A DNA stretch of 52,787 nt. It comes from an uncultured Lachnospiraceae bacterium. GTDB taxonomy: Bacteria; Bacillota; Clostridia; Lachnospirales; Lachnospiraceae. The translations under genes were made by a program, and so were the position numbers. The stretch spans positions 1 to 52,787 of the forward strand of contig CANRHU010000015.1 in the NCBI GenBank assembly GCA_947630485.1. Reading direction: 5' to 3'. The notes below the pieces were generated by a model that saw only the letters and a program-made list of their open reading frames with translations, was not told the DNA's origin and ran no database searches. Positions 1 to 8,720 of this stretch are shown one piece after another (position 1 is the first letter of the stretch; every line of letters begins with the position of its first letter).

Positions 1-2
1 CC

Positions 3-284
3 CCGGCTGGCCGCTATTTAAGTCGCAGGCTGGCCGCCGATTATGGCACAGGTGTCCGTTCAGGTAGGCAATCTGCAGCGATGGAGCGGATGATCGCGTA
101 TCTCACCTATGTGAAGCCGCGAAAAGAGGAACTGATCGTCGATGAGATGCTGGCGATCTGCAGCGAGATCGACGCCTGGCGGGAGAAAAAGGCCAGCGAG
201 GCGGCCAATGCCAGCTATAATGAGATGCTGCAGTTCGGGCTGGGAGGGGAAGAGAAGGCTGGCGATTCTGGGGAGGATGTATGA
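3..284 (+). CDS. C-terminal part of an unrecognised protein (truncated by window edge)
   Basis: The frame is open from the first bases of the window to a TGA at 282-284, so this is the C-terminal ~93 residues of a longer gene; the internal Met at 81 is not a convincing start because the frame continues upstream and no good ribosome site precedes it. The peptide is charged and helix-rich (KPRKEELIVDEML), followed by a glycine/glutamate-rich tail typical of a protein end. I do not recognise the family. Its stop overlaps the ATG of the decayed thpR gene by four bases (ATGA), so the two were once translationally coupled in one operon. Confidence 0.6.
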   Translation, partial: PAGRYLSRRLAADYGTGVRSGRQSAAMERMIAYLTYVKPRKEELIVDEMLAICSEIDAWREKKASEAANASYNEMLQFGLGGEEKAGDSGEDV

Positions 285-627
285 GATTATTTATAGCGAT
301 TCAATTCAATGACTAAATGCTGGAGGCATTGACAAAGTTGCAGGGCGTTGGAAGCTTTGGCGACATCTTTTGGGCAGGAATTGCCGAGAATGAGGGGCTG
401 GAGTTATATGCACGGCAGATCAGAAGGCACTTGCGGAGCGGGGAATTCCATTCGACAGGAAAAAATTCTCACCGCATATCACATTGATCCGAAATACCCG
501 ATACAAGAATGGGGAACGCATTCCGGTGTCGGTGCTGCCGGAATGCGAGATGGAAGTAACGGCAGTTTCGCTGATGAAATCGGAAAGAGGGCGAAATGGG
601 ATGGTGTATACGGGAAAAATATTTGTC
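281..627 (+). pseudogene. thpR: Decayed thpR: RNA 2',3'-cyclic phosphodiesterase (2H phosphoesterase family)
   Basis: Conceptual translation from ATG 281 begins MRLFIAIQFND, the classic ThpR N-terminus, then hits an in-frame TAA at 314-316. The same frame continues with ALTKLQG and jumps at about 341-347 directly to VGSFGDIFWAG, so the middle segment that carries the first HxTx motif is missing (roughly 45-50 codons judged from family memory). Near 431-433 the reading frame shifts by an apparent one-base loss and resumes as AERGIPFDRKKFSPHITL, which contains the second HxTx motif (HITL, 475-486), and then runs on as LMKSERGRNGMVY, again typical of ThpR. Three independent lesions make this a clear pseudogene. 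It lies exactly at the left edge of the AT-rich island, which suggests decay associated with insertion or rearrangement. Confidence 0.85.
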
Positions 628-640
628 AAAAAATATATTT

Positions 641-658
641 TAAGCTGGAAGCAGCTTA
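641..658 (-). terminator. Possible weak terminator hairpin at the end of the leftward island operon
   Basis: A 7-bp perfect stem (TAAGCTG / CAGCTTA) closes a 4-base loop at 648-651. Read on the minus strand it lies just past the kinase stop codon and is followed by an A/T tract with a run of Ts a few bases later. The stem is short and the U-tract is not immediate, so efficiency is doubtful. Confidence 0.35.
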
Positions 659-667
659 GAAGTGTAT

Positions 668-2116
668 TTATGAGCGAATGGACATGTATTTTGCGTATTT
701 TTGTTTGTAGCGTTGGGCACGAAGGGTATTTGGCTCAAATATCTGTTTTGTGAGAATGCAGTGAGTAAATGCTGTCTGTAGAGAACCATATGTTCCTGTT
801 CCCACGGCAGCGAGCAGCATGCATCCCATAGTGCCTGCTTGTGAGGATTGCAGTGTGAGGACAGGGATTTCCCATATATCAGCTTTCATCTGTGCCCAAT
901 AATCGGATTGTGCACCGCCGCCAACAAAGAAGACACGTTTAACTGGCAGACCTGCGTTTTCCCATTCAGTTAGAATAGCTTTATCCTCAAAAGCGATACT
1001 TTCTAGCATACTTTGATACTTTGCAATCAGAGATTTGGATTTAGACATTTTTCTGTCTGCTTCAATTGGTTTGTTTATTGTGTCTTGAATTCCGTTTCCG
1101 CTTCCGCGAATAAAACAGAGAGCAGGAGAAGGCGACTGTTCACATTGTTTTTGAATAGCTATGTGTGTCTGCGAAAGATGTTCTTTGCTGATGCCACTAG
1201 ACAGCAAGAATTGATCTAGCGCAGAACAACCACGGACTGGAGCCTGAAAAGTGTAATATGCATTTGGAAGAGCACTGCAGAAAGGGGAGAGCTGGAACAG
1301 TTCAGTATTTTTGTTGATTTTTTGGGTAATTAAATGGGATATACATTCTACAGTTCCAGAGCAGTTAATAACCGTTTCATCATCTTGCAAACCTGCGCCG
1401 ATGGCATTGCATAATTGATCGTGGCCACCTGTGAAGACGAGAGTTCCAGGTGTTATTCCGAGTTCTAAGCAAAGAGAATTTTTTATTTCTCCGACAAGTG
1501 TTCCGGAAGGTTGTATTTTAGATAGTTTTTCACGGTCAATATGAGTGATATCTAGAAGCGTGGGATCCCAGTCTTCTGTTTCCAAGCATAACAACATACT
1601 GCGGGCGGCTGACGAAACACTGGTTATGGCTTCTCCGGTTAGCATATAGATAATAAAGTCTTCAACCATAAAAAACTTTTTGACTTTTTGATAAATATCC
1701 GTGTGATTTTGGAACCATCGAATTTTTACAGCTGAATGATGTTTGCCGGGGATAAGTCCAGTTATTTTGTGTATCTGGTCTGGAGATATTTTCCCTAAAA
1801 TCTCTGTCAGTTCCATGGCGCCTTCTGGGGCATTGCCCAAAAATGAATTGTATAGGACTTTGTCATTAGCTCCAACAGGAATTATTGTTTCTCCAAATCC
1901 GGAGACAGCCATTCCGTGAATGGCTGCTCCGGCAGGGAGGTTTTGACACGCAAGTTTAATCACTTTTTTCACAGTATTCCAGATCAGAATTCCCGAAATA
2001 CAGGATTTTGATGTGCTGCCAGGGTAAGGGGATGCGGATTCTGATGCAAGTATACCATTTTCATAGTAGACTGAAAATTTTACAGTTGTTGTTCCTATAT
2101 CTAATCCGGCCAGCAT
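668..2116 (-). CDS. FGGY-family carbohydrate kinase (xylulokinase-like)
   Basis: A 482-residue protein of normal length for FGGY sugar kinases, which transfer phosphate from ATP to a sugar or polyol. The N-terminal ATPase lobe starts with GLDIGTTTVKFS (about residues 4-15); the sugar-binding region has FTGGHDQLCNAIGAG, and the C-terminal lobe has GGGAQSDYWAQMKADI plus SSQAGTMGCMLLA, as in xylulokinases. ATG at 2114-2116 follows a GGGAG ribosome site. It is the last gene of the nine-gene leftward operon, 23 bases after the dehydrogenase. Its likely job is to phosphorylate the intermediate that the class II aldolase then cleaves. Substrate cannot be assigned from sequence; xylulose, fuculose-like ketoses or a modified sugar are all possible. 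Confidence 0.88.
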   Translation of the reverse strand: MLAGLDIGTTTVKFSVYYENGILASESASPYPGSTSKSCISGILIWNTVKKVIKLACQNLPAGAAIHGMAVSGFGETIIPVGANDKVLYNSFLGNAPEGAMELTEILGKISPDQIHKITGLIPGKHHSAVKIRWFQNHTDIYQKVKKFFMVEDFIIYMLTGEAITSVSSAARSMLLCLETEDWDPTLLDITHIDREKLSKIQPSGTLVGEIKNSLCLELGITPGTLVFTGGHDQLCNAIGAGLQDDETVINCSGTVECISHLITQKINKNTELFQLSPFCSALPNAYYTFQAPVRGCSALDQFLLSSGISKEHLSQTHIAIQKQCEQSPSPALCFIRGSGNGIQDTINKPIEADRKMSKSKSLIAKYQSMLESIAFEDKAILTEWENAGLPVKRVFFVGGGAQSDYWAQMKADIWEIPVLTLQSSQAGTMGCMLLAAVGTGTYGSLQTAFTHCILTKQIFEPNTLRAQRYKQKYAKYMSIRS

Positions 2117-2139
2117 AAATAACTCCCTTCTCTTGCAAA

Positions 2140-3219
2140 TTAAAAAGTTAGTATCACTTTAAATGCCTTGTGCTCGCGGAGAAGATCGACGCCCTTTTGT
2201 ACATCGTCGACAGGCATTATATGAGAAATAAAAGAATTCGGATTAATTTTTCCGGCGCGTATCATTTCTTGCAGAATATCCAAAGATGCGAAACTGTGAT
2301 AAGGAAGATTCAGCATATGGAGTTTTGTATTGTTTTTTAATCGCTGGACATCAAAGGAAGAGTCTCCTCTGCGCAGAACGCCCATAGCACCAATGCTCCC
2401 GGCTGGCTTGCAGTAGTGAGAGCCTTCGATTAAAATTTTGGAACTGCCAACGGCGTCAATCACGATATCGAATAGTGATTTTCCCAGAATCTGCCGGACA
2501 TCTTCTGACTGAAAGTTGATAACGAGATCGGCCATACCCAGAGTTTTAGCCATTGCTAAACGTTCTGGTACACAGTCAATAGCGACGGTTTCCGCAGCTC
2601 CGAATAATTTGCAGAAGCGCATAACGGCAATGCCCATAGGACCACATCCATAGATTAGGACTGTACTCCCTTCTCTAACGCTGAAATTAATAACAGCTGC
2701 CAGGCATTCACACAGCGATTGGAAAACACCTGCAGTAATTAAATCCATGTCAGCTCCAATTTTGCCGTTGACTAGAGGACCATCCTGATAAGTATATACT
2801 CTTGTTCCGTAACCAGTGACGGAAGGAACTTCTTCTACTGTATAACCGTCTTCCATAATTGCGCGGATGTCGGGCACGAGTCCATATTCTGCCATAGCTC
2901 CGTGGGTTTTTGTATATATACTCCCTGTATCTTCTCTAAGATTCGTATGAATAAAGCGGTCTCCCAATTGAATATAACGAACCTTTTTTCCGAGAGCCAC
3001 AACTTCTCCGGCACTTTCATGTCCTAATACGGTAGGATAGGGGGCCAGTGTTTCTTTTTCTGTTCCGTCAATGTATTGTAAATCAGTTCCATTGCATATT
3101 CCGCAAGATCGAACTCTTACAAGTGCATCATAATCACCGGGAGATGGCAGCGGAATATCAGAAACGACTCTGATCTTACCTTGTTCTGTGACAATCACAC
3201 CTTTCATGTATTTTTTCAA
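2140..3219 (-). CDS. Zinc-dependent medium-chain alcohol/polyol dehydrogenase
   Basis: A 359-residue MDR-superfamily oxidoreductase. The catalytic zinc region is visible as CGICNGTD (Cys39) and GHESAGEVV (His67, Glu68); the NAD(P)-binding Rossmann fold shows GCGPMG near residue 195. The four closely spaced cysteines of the structural zinc lobe found in many alcohol dehydrogenases are absent after GDRF, so only the catalytic zinc is expected. The start is TTG at 3217-3219: GGAGG lies 8 bases upstream, whereas the next Met (residue 5) is too far away. It sits between the aldo/keto reductase and the kinase. It probably oxidises or reduces a hydroxyl of the imported sugar or polyol derivative; the direction and substrate are unknown. 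Confidence 0.88.
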   Translation of the reverse strand: MKKYMKGVIVTEQGKIRVVSDIPLPSPGDYDALVRVRSCGICNGTDLQYIDGTEKETLAPYPTVLGHESAGEVVALGKKVRYIQLGDRFIHTNLREDTGSIYTKTHGAMAEYGLVPDIRAIMEDGYTVEEVPSVTGYGTRVYTYQDGPLVNGKIGADMDLITAGVFQSLCECLAAVINFSVREGSTVLIYGCGPMGIAVMRFCKLFGAAETVAIDCVPERLAMAKTLGMADLVINFQSEDVRQILGKSLFDIVIDAVGSSKILIEGSHYCKPAGSIGAMGVLRRGDSSFDVQRLKNNTKLHMLNLPYHSFASLDILQEMIRAGKINPNSFISHIMPVDDVQKGVDLLREHKAFKVILTF

Positions 3220-3238
3220 TCATATCACCTCCGTCTTT

Positions 3239-4216
3239 TTAGGGAATAATGCCGCCAGCCGATAGATAAAGGTCATACCATTCTTCTCTTGTCAGTTGAA
3301 TATTTTGACCAGCAACTGCGTCCTGAAGTCGATCAGCCTTGGTTGATCCGAGTAGAACCTGCATATTTGCAGGATGCCGGAGAATCCATGCAATTACGAT
3401 TGCAGCGGACGATACGTCGTATGCGGAAGCATATTCTGCTAGCTTTTCGTTGATTTCTGCGTATTCAGCGTTATTCAGGAATGGCCGTGTTTCCACTTTG
3501 ACTCCATAGCGATCGATTAGTGTTCCGGTATTGCGGTTTTTGGCGGCTCGGAATGGTGAAAATGCTTGTATAGTAATATTGTTCAACCGGCAGTAATTCA
3601 TAACACCCTGATCATGATCATAGCTTTGTGTTTCCACCCTGTTGACATCCATACCTGGATCAAGCATCAAAGAGTGTCCTAACGTAAATTCCATCTGATT
3701 GATTTCAAAGGGCACAGTACAGTATTTCTGAAGCAGTTGGATCTGCCCGGTATTGCAGTTGCTTACTCCAAAATGGAGTACTTTTCCACTTGCGTGAAGT
3801 TTATCTAGGGCTGAGGCCACTTCTTCCGGTTCGGCCAGAGCATCTGGCCGGTGCAACAGATAAAAATCAATATGGTCTGTCTGCAGCCGGCGCAAACTGG
3901 CTTCGCAAGCCGAAATAATATGCTCCTCAGAAAAATCATAATAGGCGAAGCCCTTTGCGCCTCGTAGAATTCCTCCCTTTGTCTGGAGAAGAAAATTATT
4001 ACGTAATCCAGGATTTGAGGCAAATGTATTTCCCAATAGAGTTTCGCAATAACCGTCTGCGTAAATGTCCGATGTATCCAGATAAGTAATCCCAAGATGG
4101 ATATCATGGTGTAGCAATTCTGTTAATTCTTTTACTGATAGGTTTGCTGTGCGCATAAGGCCTTGAATAAAAGCTGGAACTTGAATTTTGTTTGGACCAA
4201 GGAATATTGTTTTCAC
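3239..4216 (-). CDS. Aldo/keto reductase
   Basis: About 325 residues, a TIM-barrel NAD(P)H-dependent oxidoreductase. The catalytic tetrad can be seen: Asp and Tyr in YLDTSDIYADG, Lys in LLQTKGG and His in FYLLHRPD; the C-terminal cofactor loop has LGSTKADRLQDA. I chose GTG 4214-4216 as start because AAAGGAG precedes it by 5 bases; the ATG at 4229-4231 overlaps the ATPase stop as TAATG and an upstream ATG at 4238-4240 is inside the ATPase gene. The gene follows the second ATPase with no gap. With the dehydrogenase downstream it suggests a two-step redox conversion (for example epimerisation through a keto intermediate), which is inference. Confidence 0.87.
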   Translation of the reverse strand: MKTIFLGPNKIQVPAFIQGLMRTANLSVKELTELLHHDIHLGITYLDTSDIYADGYCETLLGNTFASNPGLRNNFLLQTKGGILRGAKGFAYYDFSEEHIISACEASLRRLQTDHIDFYLLHRPDALAEPEEVASALDKLHASGKVLHFGVSNCNTGQIQLLQKYCTVPFEINQMEFTLGHSLMLDPGMDVNRVETQSYDHDQGVMNYCRLNNITIQAFSPFRAAKNRNTGTLIDRYGVKVETRPFLNNAEYAEINEKLAEYASAYDVSSAAIVIAWILRHPANMQVLLGSTKADRLQDAVAGQNIQLTREEWYDLYLSAGGIIP

Positions 4217-4230
4217 ATTTGCTCCTTTCA

Positions 4231-4977
4231 TTACCACCATTTAATCTGGTCAGTGATATATTTTCGATATGCAATAAATTTTGAATCCACCACATCTCTT
4301 GGACGTGGCAGGTCGATGATTACTTCTTCCTTGATAGAAGCAGGTTTGTTGGTAAGAATTAATACGCGGTCAGCAAGGTAGACGGCTTCTTCAATATTAT
4401 GTGTGATGAATACTACGGTTGATTTTAATTCTTTCCAAAGTTTGATGACCTCATCCTCCAAGTAGAATCGGAGTTTTATATCCATCTGTCCATATGGTTC
4501 GTCCATCAACAGCAGATCGGGATGCATGATAAATGCTCTGCCAATGATAATTCGTTGTGCAGTGCTGACTGAAAGTTGATGGGGATAAAAATTGCGGAAA
4601 TCTCCAAGTCCCAACAATTTTAATATTTCTTCTACTCTTCGATCTGCTTCATCTTTGGGTATTTTCTTAATTTCCAGACCAAAGCGAAGATTTTTTTCCA
4701 CGGTTAACCATGGCATGGCAGATGGTTCCTGAAATACAAAAGCAAGATTATGCTTTTTGGGATCAGCAGGAATTCCGTCAATATATAATTCTCCGGAGGT
4801 TGGGGCGATGATTCTTGTAAGCAGATTGAGAAATGTTGTTTTTCCACATCCAGTAGGGCCTACCACACAGAGAAATTCACCTTTTCGTATATTGAATGAT
4901 ATGTCGTCTAAGACATGGAGATCACCAAAATACTTTGTCAAATGTTCTACGCGGACTTTATATTCTGTTTGTTCCAT
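4231..4977 (-). CDS. ABC importer ATPase, NitT/TauT type, with degenerate signature motif
   Basis: A 248-residue nucleotide-binding domain of the nitrate/taurine/sulfonate importer family. Walker A is GPTGCGKT (40-47), Q-loop Gln83, Walker B LLLMDEP (Glu160) and switch His193 (ITHNIEEA) are intact. The ABC signature, normally LSGGM or LSGGQ, reads LSVST at 135-139, which should cripple the ATP site it contributes to. ATG 4975-4977 is preceded by CGGAGGT at good spacing; the longer frame to 5001 overlaps the upstream gene and lacks this. It lies 13 bases after the other ATPase gene of the same operon. The defect is complementary to that of its partner, so a heterodimer is likely. Confidence 0.9.
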   Translation of the reverse strand: MEQTEYKVRVEHLTKYFGDLHVLDDISFNIRKGEFLCVVGPTGCGKTTFLNLLTRIIAPTSGELYIDGIPADPKKHNLAFVFQEPSAMPWLTVEKNLRFGLEIKKIPKDEADRRVEEILKLLGLGDFRNFYPHQLSVSTAQRIIIGRAFIMHPDLLLMDEPYGQMDIKLRFYLEDEVIKLWKELKSTVVFITHNIEEAVYLADRVLILTNKPASIKEEVIIDLPRPRDVVDSKFIAYRKYITDQIKWW

Positions 4978-4990
4978 AATATACCTCCGA

Positions 4991-5755
4991 TTAGAGCGCA
5001 AGATCTGTATTGTCAGAGATTTCTTTGCGGATACGTAGAAACTCCGGGTCTACTGTATTTCTTGGTTTTTCCATCTGAATTTCATATTCGGCCTTCACAT
5101 GTGCGGGGCAGCTGCTTAGCAAAATAATGCGATCTCCGAGATAGACGGCCTCTTCAATATTGTTGGTGACGAAAATAACGGTTTTCTTTTCCTGCTGCCA
5201 GATACGCAGAATCTCTTCCTGCATTGCGTATCGCGTTTGAGCGTCCAATTGGCCAAAGGGTTCATCCATCAGCAAAATTTCAGGATTCACTGCATAGGCT
5301 CGTGCAATTCCCACACGTTGCTTCATACCTCCTGAGAGTTGGCTTGGATAGGATTTTTCAAAACCTTGAAGTCCTACGAGATTGATATATTTTTGCGCAA
5401 TTTTTCTTCGTTCGGCTTTTGCGATACCGGCCATACGCAGGCCAAAGGCAACATTATCTATAACTGTCATCCATGGAAGCAAAGCTAATCTTTGAAAAAC
5501 AAGAGAGATTCTGCGATCTACGCCGGCAAGCGGTTCTGCACCAAGGTATACTTGGCCTTTTTGGGCACTTTCAAGGCCTGATATAATATTTAAAAGAACA
5601 CTTTTGCCGCAATGCCCTGGACCGAGGATTACAAGAAACTCATTTTTATAGACATTGAAGGAGACGTCTTTTACTGCCTGCTTGACGCTGTTGTCTACGA
5701 CATAACTTTGCTCTATGTTTTTTAATTGTAGGATTACTTCTTTTTCAATAGCCAT
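4991..5755 (-). CDS. ABC importer ATPase, NitT/TauT type, lacking the switch histidine
   Basis: A 254-residue nucleotide-binding domain similar to SsuB/TauB. Walker A GPGHCGKS (45-52), Q-loop Gln88, a fully canonical signature LSGGM (140-144) and Walker [12 protein letters not shown] (Glu165) are present. The switch (H-loop) position, normally VTHD, reads VTNN, so the conserved His is Asn198; the DNA at this codon is AAC on the coding strand. The start is ATG 5753-5755; a TTG six bases upstream is possible. The gene overlaps the end of the permease gene by 22 bases, which implies translational coupling. Together with the neighbouring ATPase it probably forms one heterodimer under the two permeases. 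Confidence 0.9.
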   Translation of the reverse strand: MAIEKEVILQLKNIEQSYVVDNSVKQAVKDVSFNVYKNEFLVILGPGHCGKSVLLNIISGLESAQKGQVYLGAEPLAGVDRRISLVFQRLALLPWMTVIDNVAFGLRMAGIAKAERRKIAQKYINLVGLQGFEKSYPSQLSGGMKQRVGIARAYAVNPEILLMDEPFGQLDAQTRYAMQEEILRIWQQEKKTVIFVTNNIEEAVYLGDRIILLSSCPAHVKAEYEIQMEKPRNTVDPEFLRIRKEISDNTDLAL

Positions 5756-6525
5756 GGGCAAGCTATCCTTTCTATCGTATTCAGTGCAATTGCAAAGAGT
5801 GCGCTTACACTGCCAATTGCAATCATTGCTAAAAGTATCAGGGGCATATCCATGGAGTCCATTCCCCGGCTGATCAAGAAGCCAACACCGGATTTCCCTC
5901 CTAACATTTCTGCCGCCAGAACTACAACCCAGGCACTGGACATTGAATTTTTAATTCCTGCCAGTACTGCATCAAGGGCGGAAGGCAGCGCGATTTGAAA
6001 CAACATTTGACGCCTGTTAGCGTGAAAGATTGTTCCTACATCCAGATAAAGCTGCTGTACGTTGGCGATTCCCGCTTGGGTATTAACTACTATGGGGGGA
6101 AGGCCGCCCATAATTACAATCAGTATTTTGGGAAATTCGCCAATCCCAAACCATAGCGTGATCAAGGGGATCCATGCCAGAGGTGGAACTGCTCGGAAAG
6201 CACTAAACAAAGGCTCTAAAAAGGCGCGGCATTTCTGATTCCATCCAAGCAGAATTCCAAAAGCAAGGCCAAATGTCCAGCAGAAAGAGAGTGCAATCAT
6301 AACCCGCTGAAGAGAAGCAAGCAGGTGACCGAAGATGTTTTTCCCTTTAATAGGATATTGGAACATTTTTATCATACGTTCCCATATATCACCTGGGGTC
6401 GGAAATCTGCTGGTGCTGGAAATATAAATCCATAGTCCAATCAACCCTAGCACGGAAGCCACCGATAAAATTTGATAAAAAGTATTTTTGTGTCGTTCCC
6501 TTTTCTTAACCGTCATAATTTTCAT
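5734..6525 (-). CDS. ABC importer permease (NitT/TauT, SsuC-like), second subunit
   Basis: About 263 residues with five to six hydrophobic segments. The binding-protein-dependent permease domain has the coupling-helix (EAA-like) region around [20 protein letters not shown], and the SsuC-like [21 protein letters not shown] signature. The chosen ATG (6523-6525) overlaps the stop of the upstream permease by four bases (ATGA); a GTG at 6537 is an alternative. It pairs with the neighbouring permease to form the membrane channel. Having two distinct permeases and two distinct ATPases in one NitT/TauT operon is less common than the usual homodimeric arrangement. Confidence 0.9.
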   Translation of the reverse strand: MKIMTVKKRERHKNTFYQILSVASVLGLIGLWIYISSTSRFPTPGDIWERMIKMFQYPIKGKNIFGHLLASLQRVMIALSFCWTFGLAFGILLGWNQKCRAFLEPLFSAFRAVPPLAWIPLITLWFGIGEFPKILIVIMGGLPPIVVNTQAGIANVQQLYLDVGTIFHANRRQMLFQIALPSALDAVLAGIKNSMSSAWVVVLAAEMLGGKSGVGFLISRGMDSMDMPLILLAMIAIGSVSALFAIALNTIERIACPWLLKKK

Positions 6526-7364
6526 TTCCTTTTCCACCTTAGTACGACATTTTCCAGATGGCTGAATAATGTTATGATAATAGTTCCGATTATGCCTATA
6601 GCAAGCACACCAAGCATTACAATATCAGTTCTTCCAAAATTTCGCCCCTGCAGGATCATGTAGCCTAATCCGCTGCTGGCTGCCAGCATTTCTGCTGCCA
6701 CTAATGTGCTCCAAGCATTTCCAATGGCCAGTTTGATTCCAGTAAAGGTCATTGTCATGGCTGACGGGATTCCGATTTTCCAGAAAATCGTAAAGTCAGA
6801 GGCCCCACAGGTTTTACCCACATGAATTAAAACGGGATTTGTCTGGCGGATTCCGGTATAAGAATTAATTACACAAGGTATGAATGCAGATAAAAAAACA
6901 ATGGTTGCTTTGGCCTTTAGGCCTACACCCATCCAGACAATTGTGAGGGGAATCCATGCAACAGGGGGAATGGGCCTTACAATATCGAAAATAGGATTTA
7001 CGACACTGTCAACTACCCGATACCAACCCATTAGCCAGCCTAATGGAACACCAATCAGAATGGCAGCGATGAAGCCTGTAAATGAAATTTGCAGGCTAGA
7101 AAGGATATTGACTGTAAGCACTGCGCCATCTGGATTGGGGTCATGTATTTTTATAATCAAAAGACGGAAAATTGCCTCTGGAGGAGCCAGATAGTGTTCT
7201 GGCACCAGCTTAAGAAGAGCCACCATTTCCCAGATGAAAAAAAATAAAAGTATACTGCTGACTGAAAGCATCAGGTTCTGGTAAGATGCCTTTCGTTGCT
7301 TTTTTTGGTCTTTTAGAATTTGTTCCTGTTGTTCGGAGGAATGATTCTGTTTTTGAACGTTCAT
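6522..7364 (-). CDS. ABC importer permease (NitT/TauT, SsuC-like), first subunit
   Basis: A 280-residue inner-membrane protein with a charged N-terminal tail rich in Gln/Lys, a first membrane helix near residues 33-55 and several more after it. The family region FDIVRPIPPVAWIPLTIVWMG and the coupling segment AAEMLAASSGLGYMI are clear. ATG 7362-7364 follows AAAGGAG at about 10 bases. It lies downstream of the lipoprotein gene, separated by a strong hairpin (7383-7424), and overlaps the next permease by four bases. It forms the transmembrane path with the second permease. Confidence 0.9.
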   Translation of the reverse strand: MNVQKQNHSSEQQEQILKDQKKQRKASYQNLMLSVSSILLFFFIWEMVALLKLVPEHYLAPPEAIFRLLIIKIHDPNPDGAVLTVNILSSLQISFTGFIAAILIGVPLGWLMGWYRVVDSVVNPIFDIVRPIPPVAWIPLTIVWMGVGLKAKATIVFLSAFIPCVINSYTGIRQTNPVLIHVGKTCGASDFTIFWKIGIPSAMTMTFTGIKLAIGNAWSTLVAAEMLAASSGLGYMILQGRNFGRTDIVMLGVLAIGIIGTIIITLFSHLENVVLRWKRK

Positions 7365-7382
7365 GCAGAGATTCTCCTTTCA

Positions 7383-7424
7383 ATCACCCTTATCCAAATA
7401 GTTTTTGTTTTGGATAAGGGTGAT
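7383..7424 (-). repeat. 16-bp perfect hairpin between binding-protein and permease genes
   Basis: Left arm 7383-7398 (ATCACCCTTATCCAAA) and right arm 7409-7424 are exact reverse complements with a 10-base T-rich loop. On the minus (coding) strand no T-run follows the stem, so it is not a standard terminator in the direction of the operon. Placed directly after the binding-protein gene, it most likely acts as an mRNA 3'-end stabiliser or partial attenuator that makes more lipoprotein than permease, as known for other importer operons such as malE-malF (inference). Confidence 0.75.
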
Positions 7425-7457
7425 GAAGTTTTGTTGATTATTTTTGTTTCTGATAAT

Positions 7458-8675
7458 TTAATAGCTGATTCCAGCTGTATCAAGCATTTTCTTGGCAGCT
7501 TTTGCTACAGAGCTGTCAACCAGCTGATTATCTAGAACATACTCTCTGTTTTCTGGTGTATAATTGCCTTCGCTGATGAAAAAGTCCATTGGATCGAGAA
7601 AGTCATTCTCAACTTTTAATAATTCCCTCTTTGTATAAAGCCCAGAATCATCAGGCTCTGTTTCTATATAACTGTTGATCCATTCTGATGTTGTTGGGCC
7701 ATGATACCATTCTGTAAGTTTTAAAGCAATTTCTTCTGTGCAGTTATAGCCCTCTTCCTGACAGTTTTCGTAAAACCATTCGGCAGCTTGTTGAAGGTTC
7801 TCGTCACTTGCATAAATCCATTCGTTAGTCAAATGGGCAACGGCAACAGTAGTAGCTACCAGGTCCATATGTTCATCGAGCATTTTTTGCGACGTTACAG
7901 TTCCGCTGGGAGTCTGAAAGCCAAGAGAAATATCCGTTCCGACTAGGACGTAGTCACCGTCTTCGGCATAAGTAGACTGGAACGGATTCGTTGAGGCAGC
8001 ATCACCAGTGCCGCTGTCAAATACTGTGAATGTGGAGGCCAAATCCACATTTACAGAATCGATATCTGCGAGACTTAGACCTACGTTCTGCAGACCGACA
8101 GCAAGGACTGCTTGGCAGGTGGTGCCGGAAGCATAGACCCATTCTACTTTCCAATTTTCCGGATCCTCTGGATTTTCTGCCAGAGCAGAGCCTGCGCGTG
8201 CCCAAAGACTATGGTGTTCTTCGTAATTCATAACATCAATCATATGCATATCATAAGCGGTAGTACCAATGCAGAGTCCCCCTGCTCCTGCTGTTGCAAT
8301 ATCCCACTCTGCGTTTGCTTCCATTTCAGCAGGGCCGCCGCTAAAGCAGATAAATTCCACATCAATATTTAATGCATCAAATACTCCCAGTTTTTCAGCT
8401 ATAATGTATGGACTGAGAGCACCTGCGAGAAAAGCGATGCGAAGTTTTTGCTGTTCGGCGAAGGGCGTAAGACCAAAAGTCAAATCCTCTGACATTGGAG
8501 TATTGGACGTCTGATCAGATATTTCGCTTTCTTTTTCTTGCTGGTTTTGATTTTCCGCAGCGGTGGTGGTTGACTGGCTGGTTGAATTTTGACTGTTGCA
8601 GCCGGCGAGTACACAGGTACATAACGAGAAAACGATAATTACACATAACAGCCTGTTAATTTGGTTTCTTTTCAT
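7458..8675 (-). CDS. Substrate-binding lipoprotein of the NitT/TauT-type importer
   Basis: A 405-residue lipoprotein. The signal peptide ends in a lipobox VLAGC with the lipidated Cys26, followed by a Ser/Thr/Gln-rich linker of about 40 residues and then a periplasmic-binding-protein type II fold beginning near LRIAFLAGALSPYIIAEK, a phrase typical of the SsuA/TauA/NMT1 group (substrate mimics the start of a mature domain around residue 79). AAAGGGG lies 8 bases before ATG 8673-8675. It captures the island's growth substrate outside the membrane. This family binds small anionic or aromatic ligands such as sulfonates, nitrate or pyrimidine precursors, so the ligand may not be a plain sugar; the sequence alone does not decide. 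Confidence 0.85.
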   Translation of the reverse strand: MKRNQINRLLCVIIVFSLCTCVLAGCNSQNSTSQSTTTAAENQNQQEKESEISDQTSNTPMSEDLTFGLTPFAEQQKLRIAFLAGALSPYIIAEKLGVFDALNIDVEFICFSGGPAEMEANAEWDIATAGAGGLCIGTTAYDMHMIDVMNYEEHHSLWARAGSALAENPEDPENWKVEWVYASGTTCQAVLAVGLQNVGLSLADIDSVNVDLASTFTVFDSGTGDAASTNPFQSTYAEDGDYVLVGTDISLGFQTPSGTVTSQKMLDEHMDLVATTVAVAHLTNEWIYASDENLQQAAEWFYENCQEEGYNCTEEIALKLTEWYHGPTTSEWINSYIETEPDDSGLYTKRELLKVENDFLDPMDFFISEGNYTPENREYVLDNQLVDSSVAKAAKKMLDTAGISY

Positions 8676-8720
8676 GATAGTATCCCCTTTCTCCCATAAG
8701 TTTCTTTTCTTTTTACATTT

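Noticed and set aside
348..659. 103-residue open frame over the thpR remnant
   Set aside because: It is in a different frame from every recognisable ThpR segment and has no ribosome site; it is a shadow of the pseudogene.
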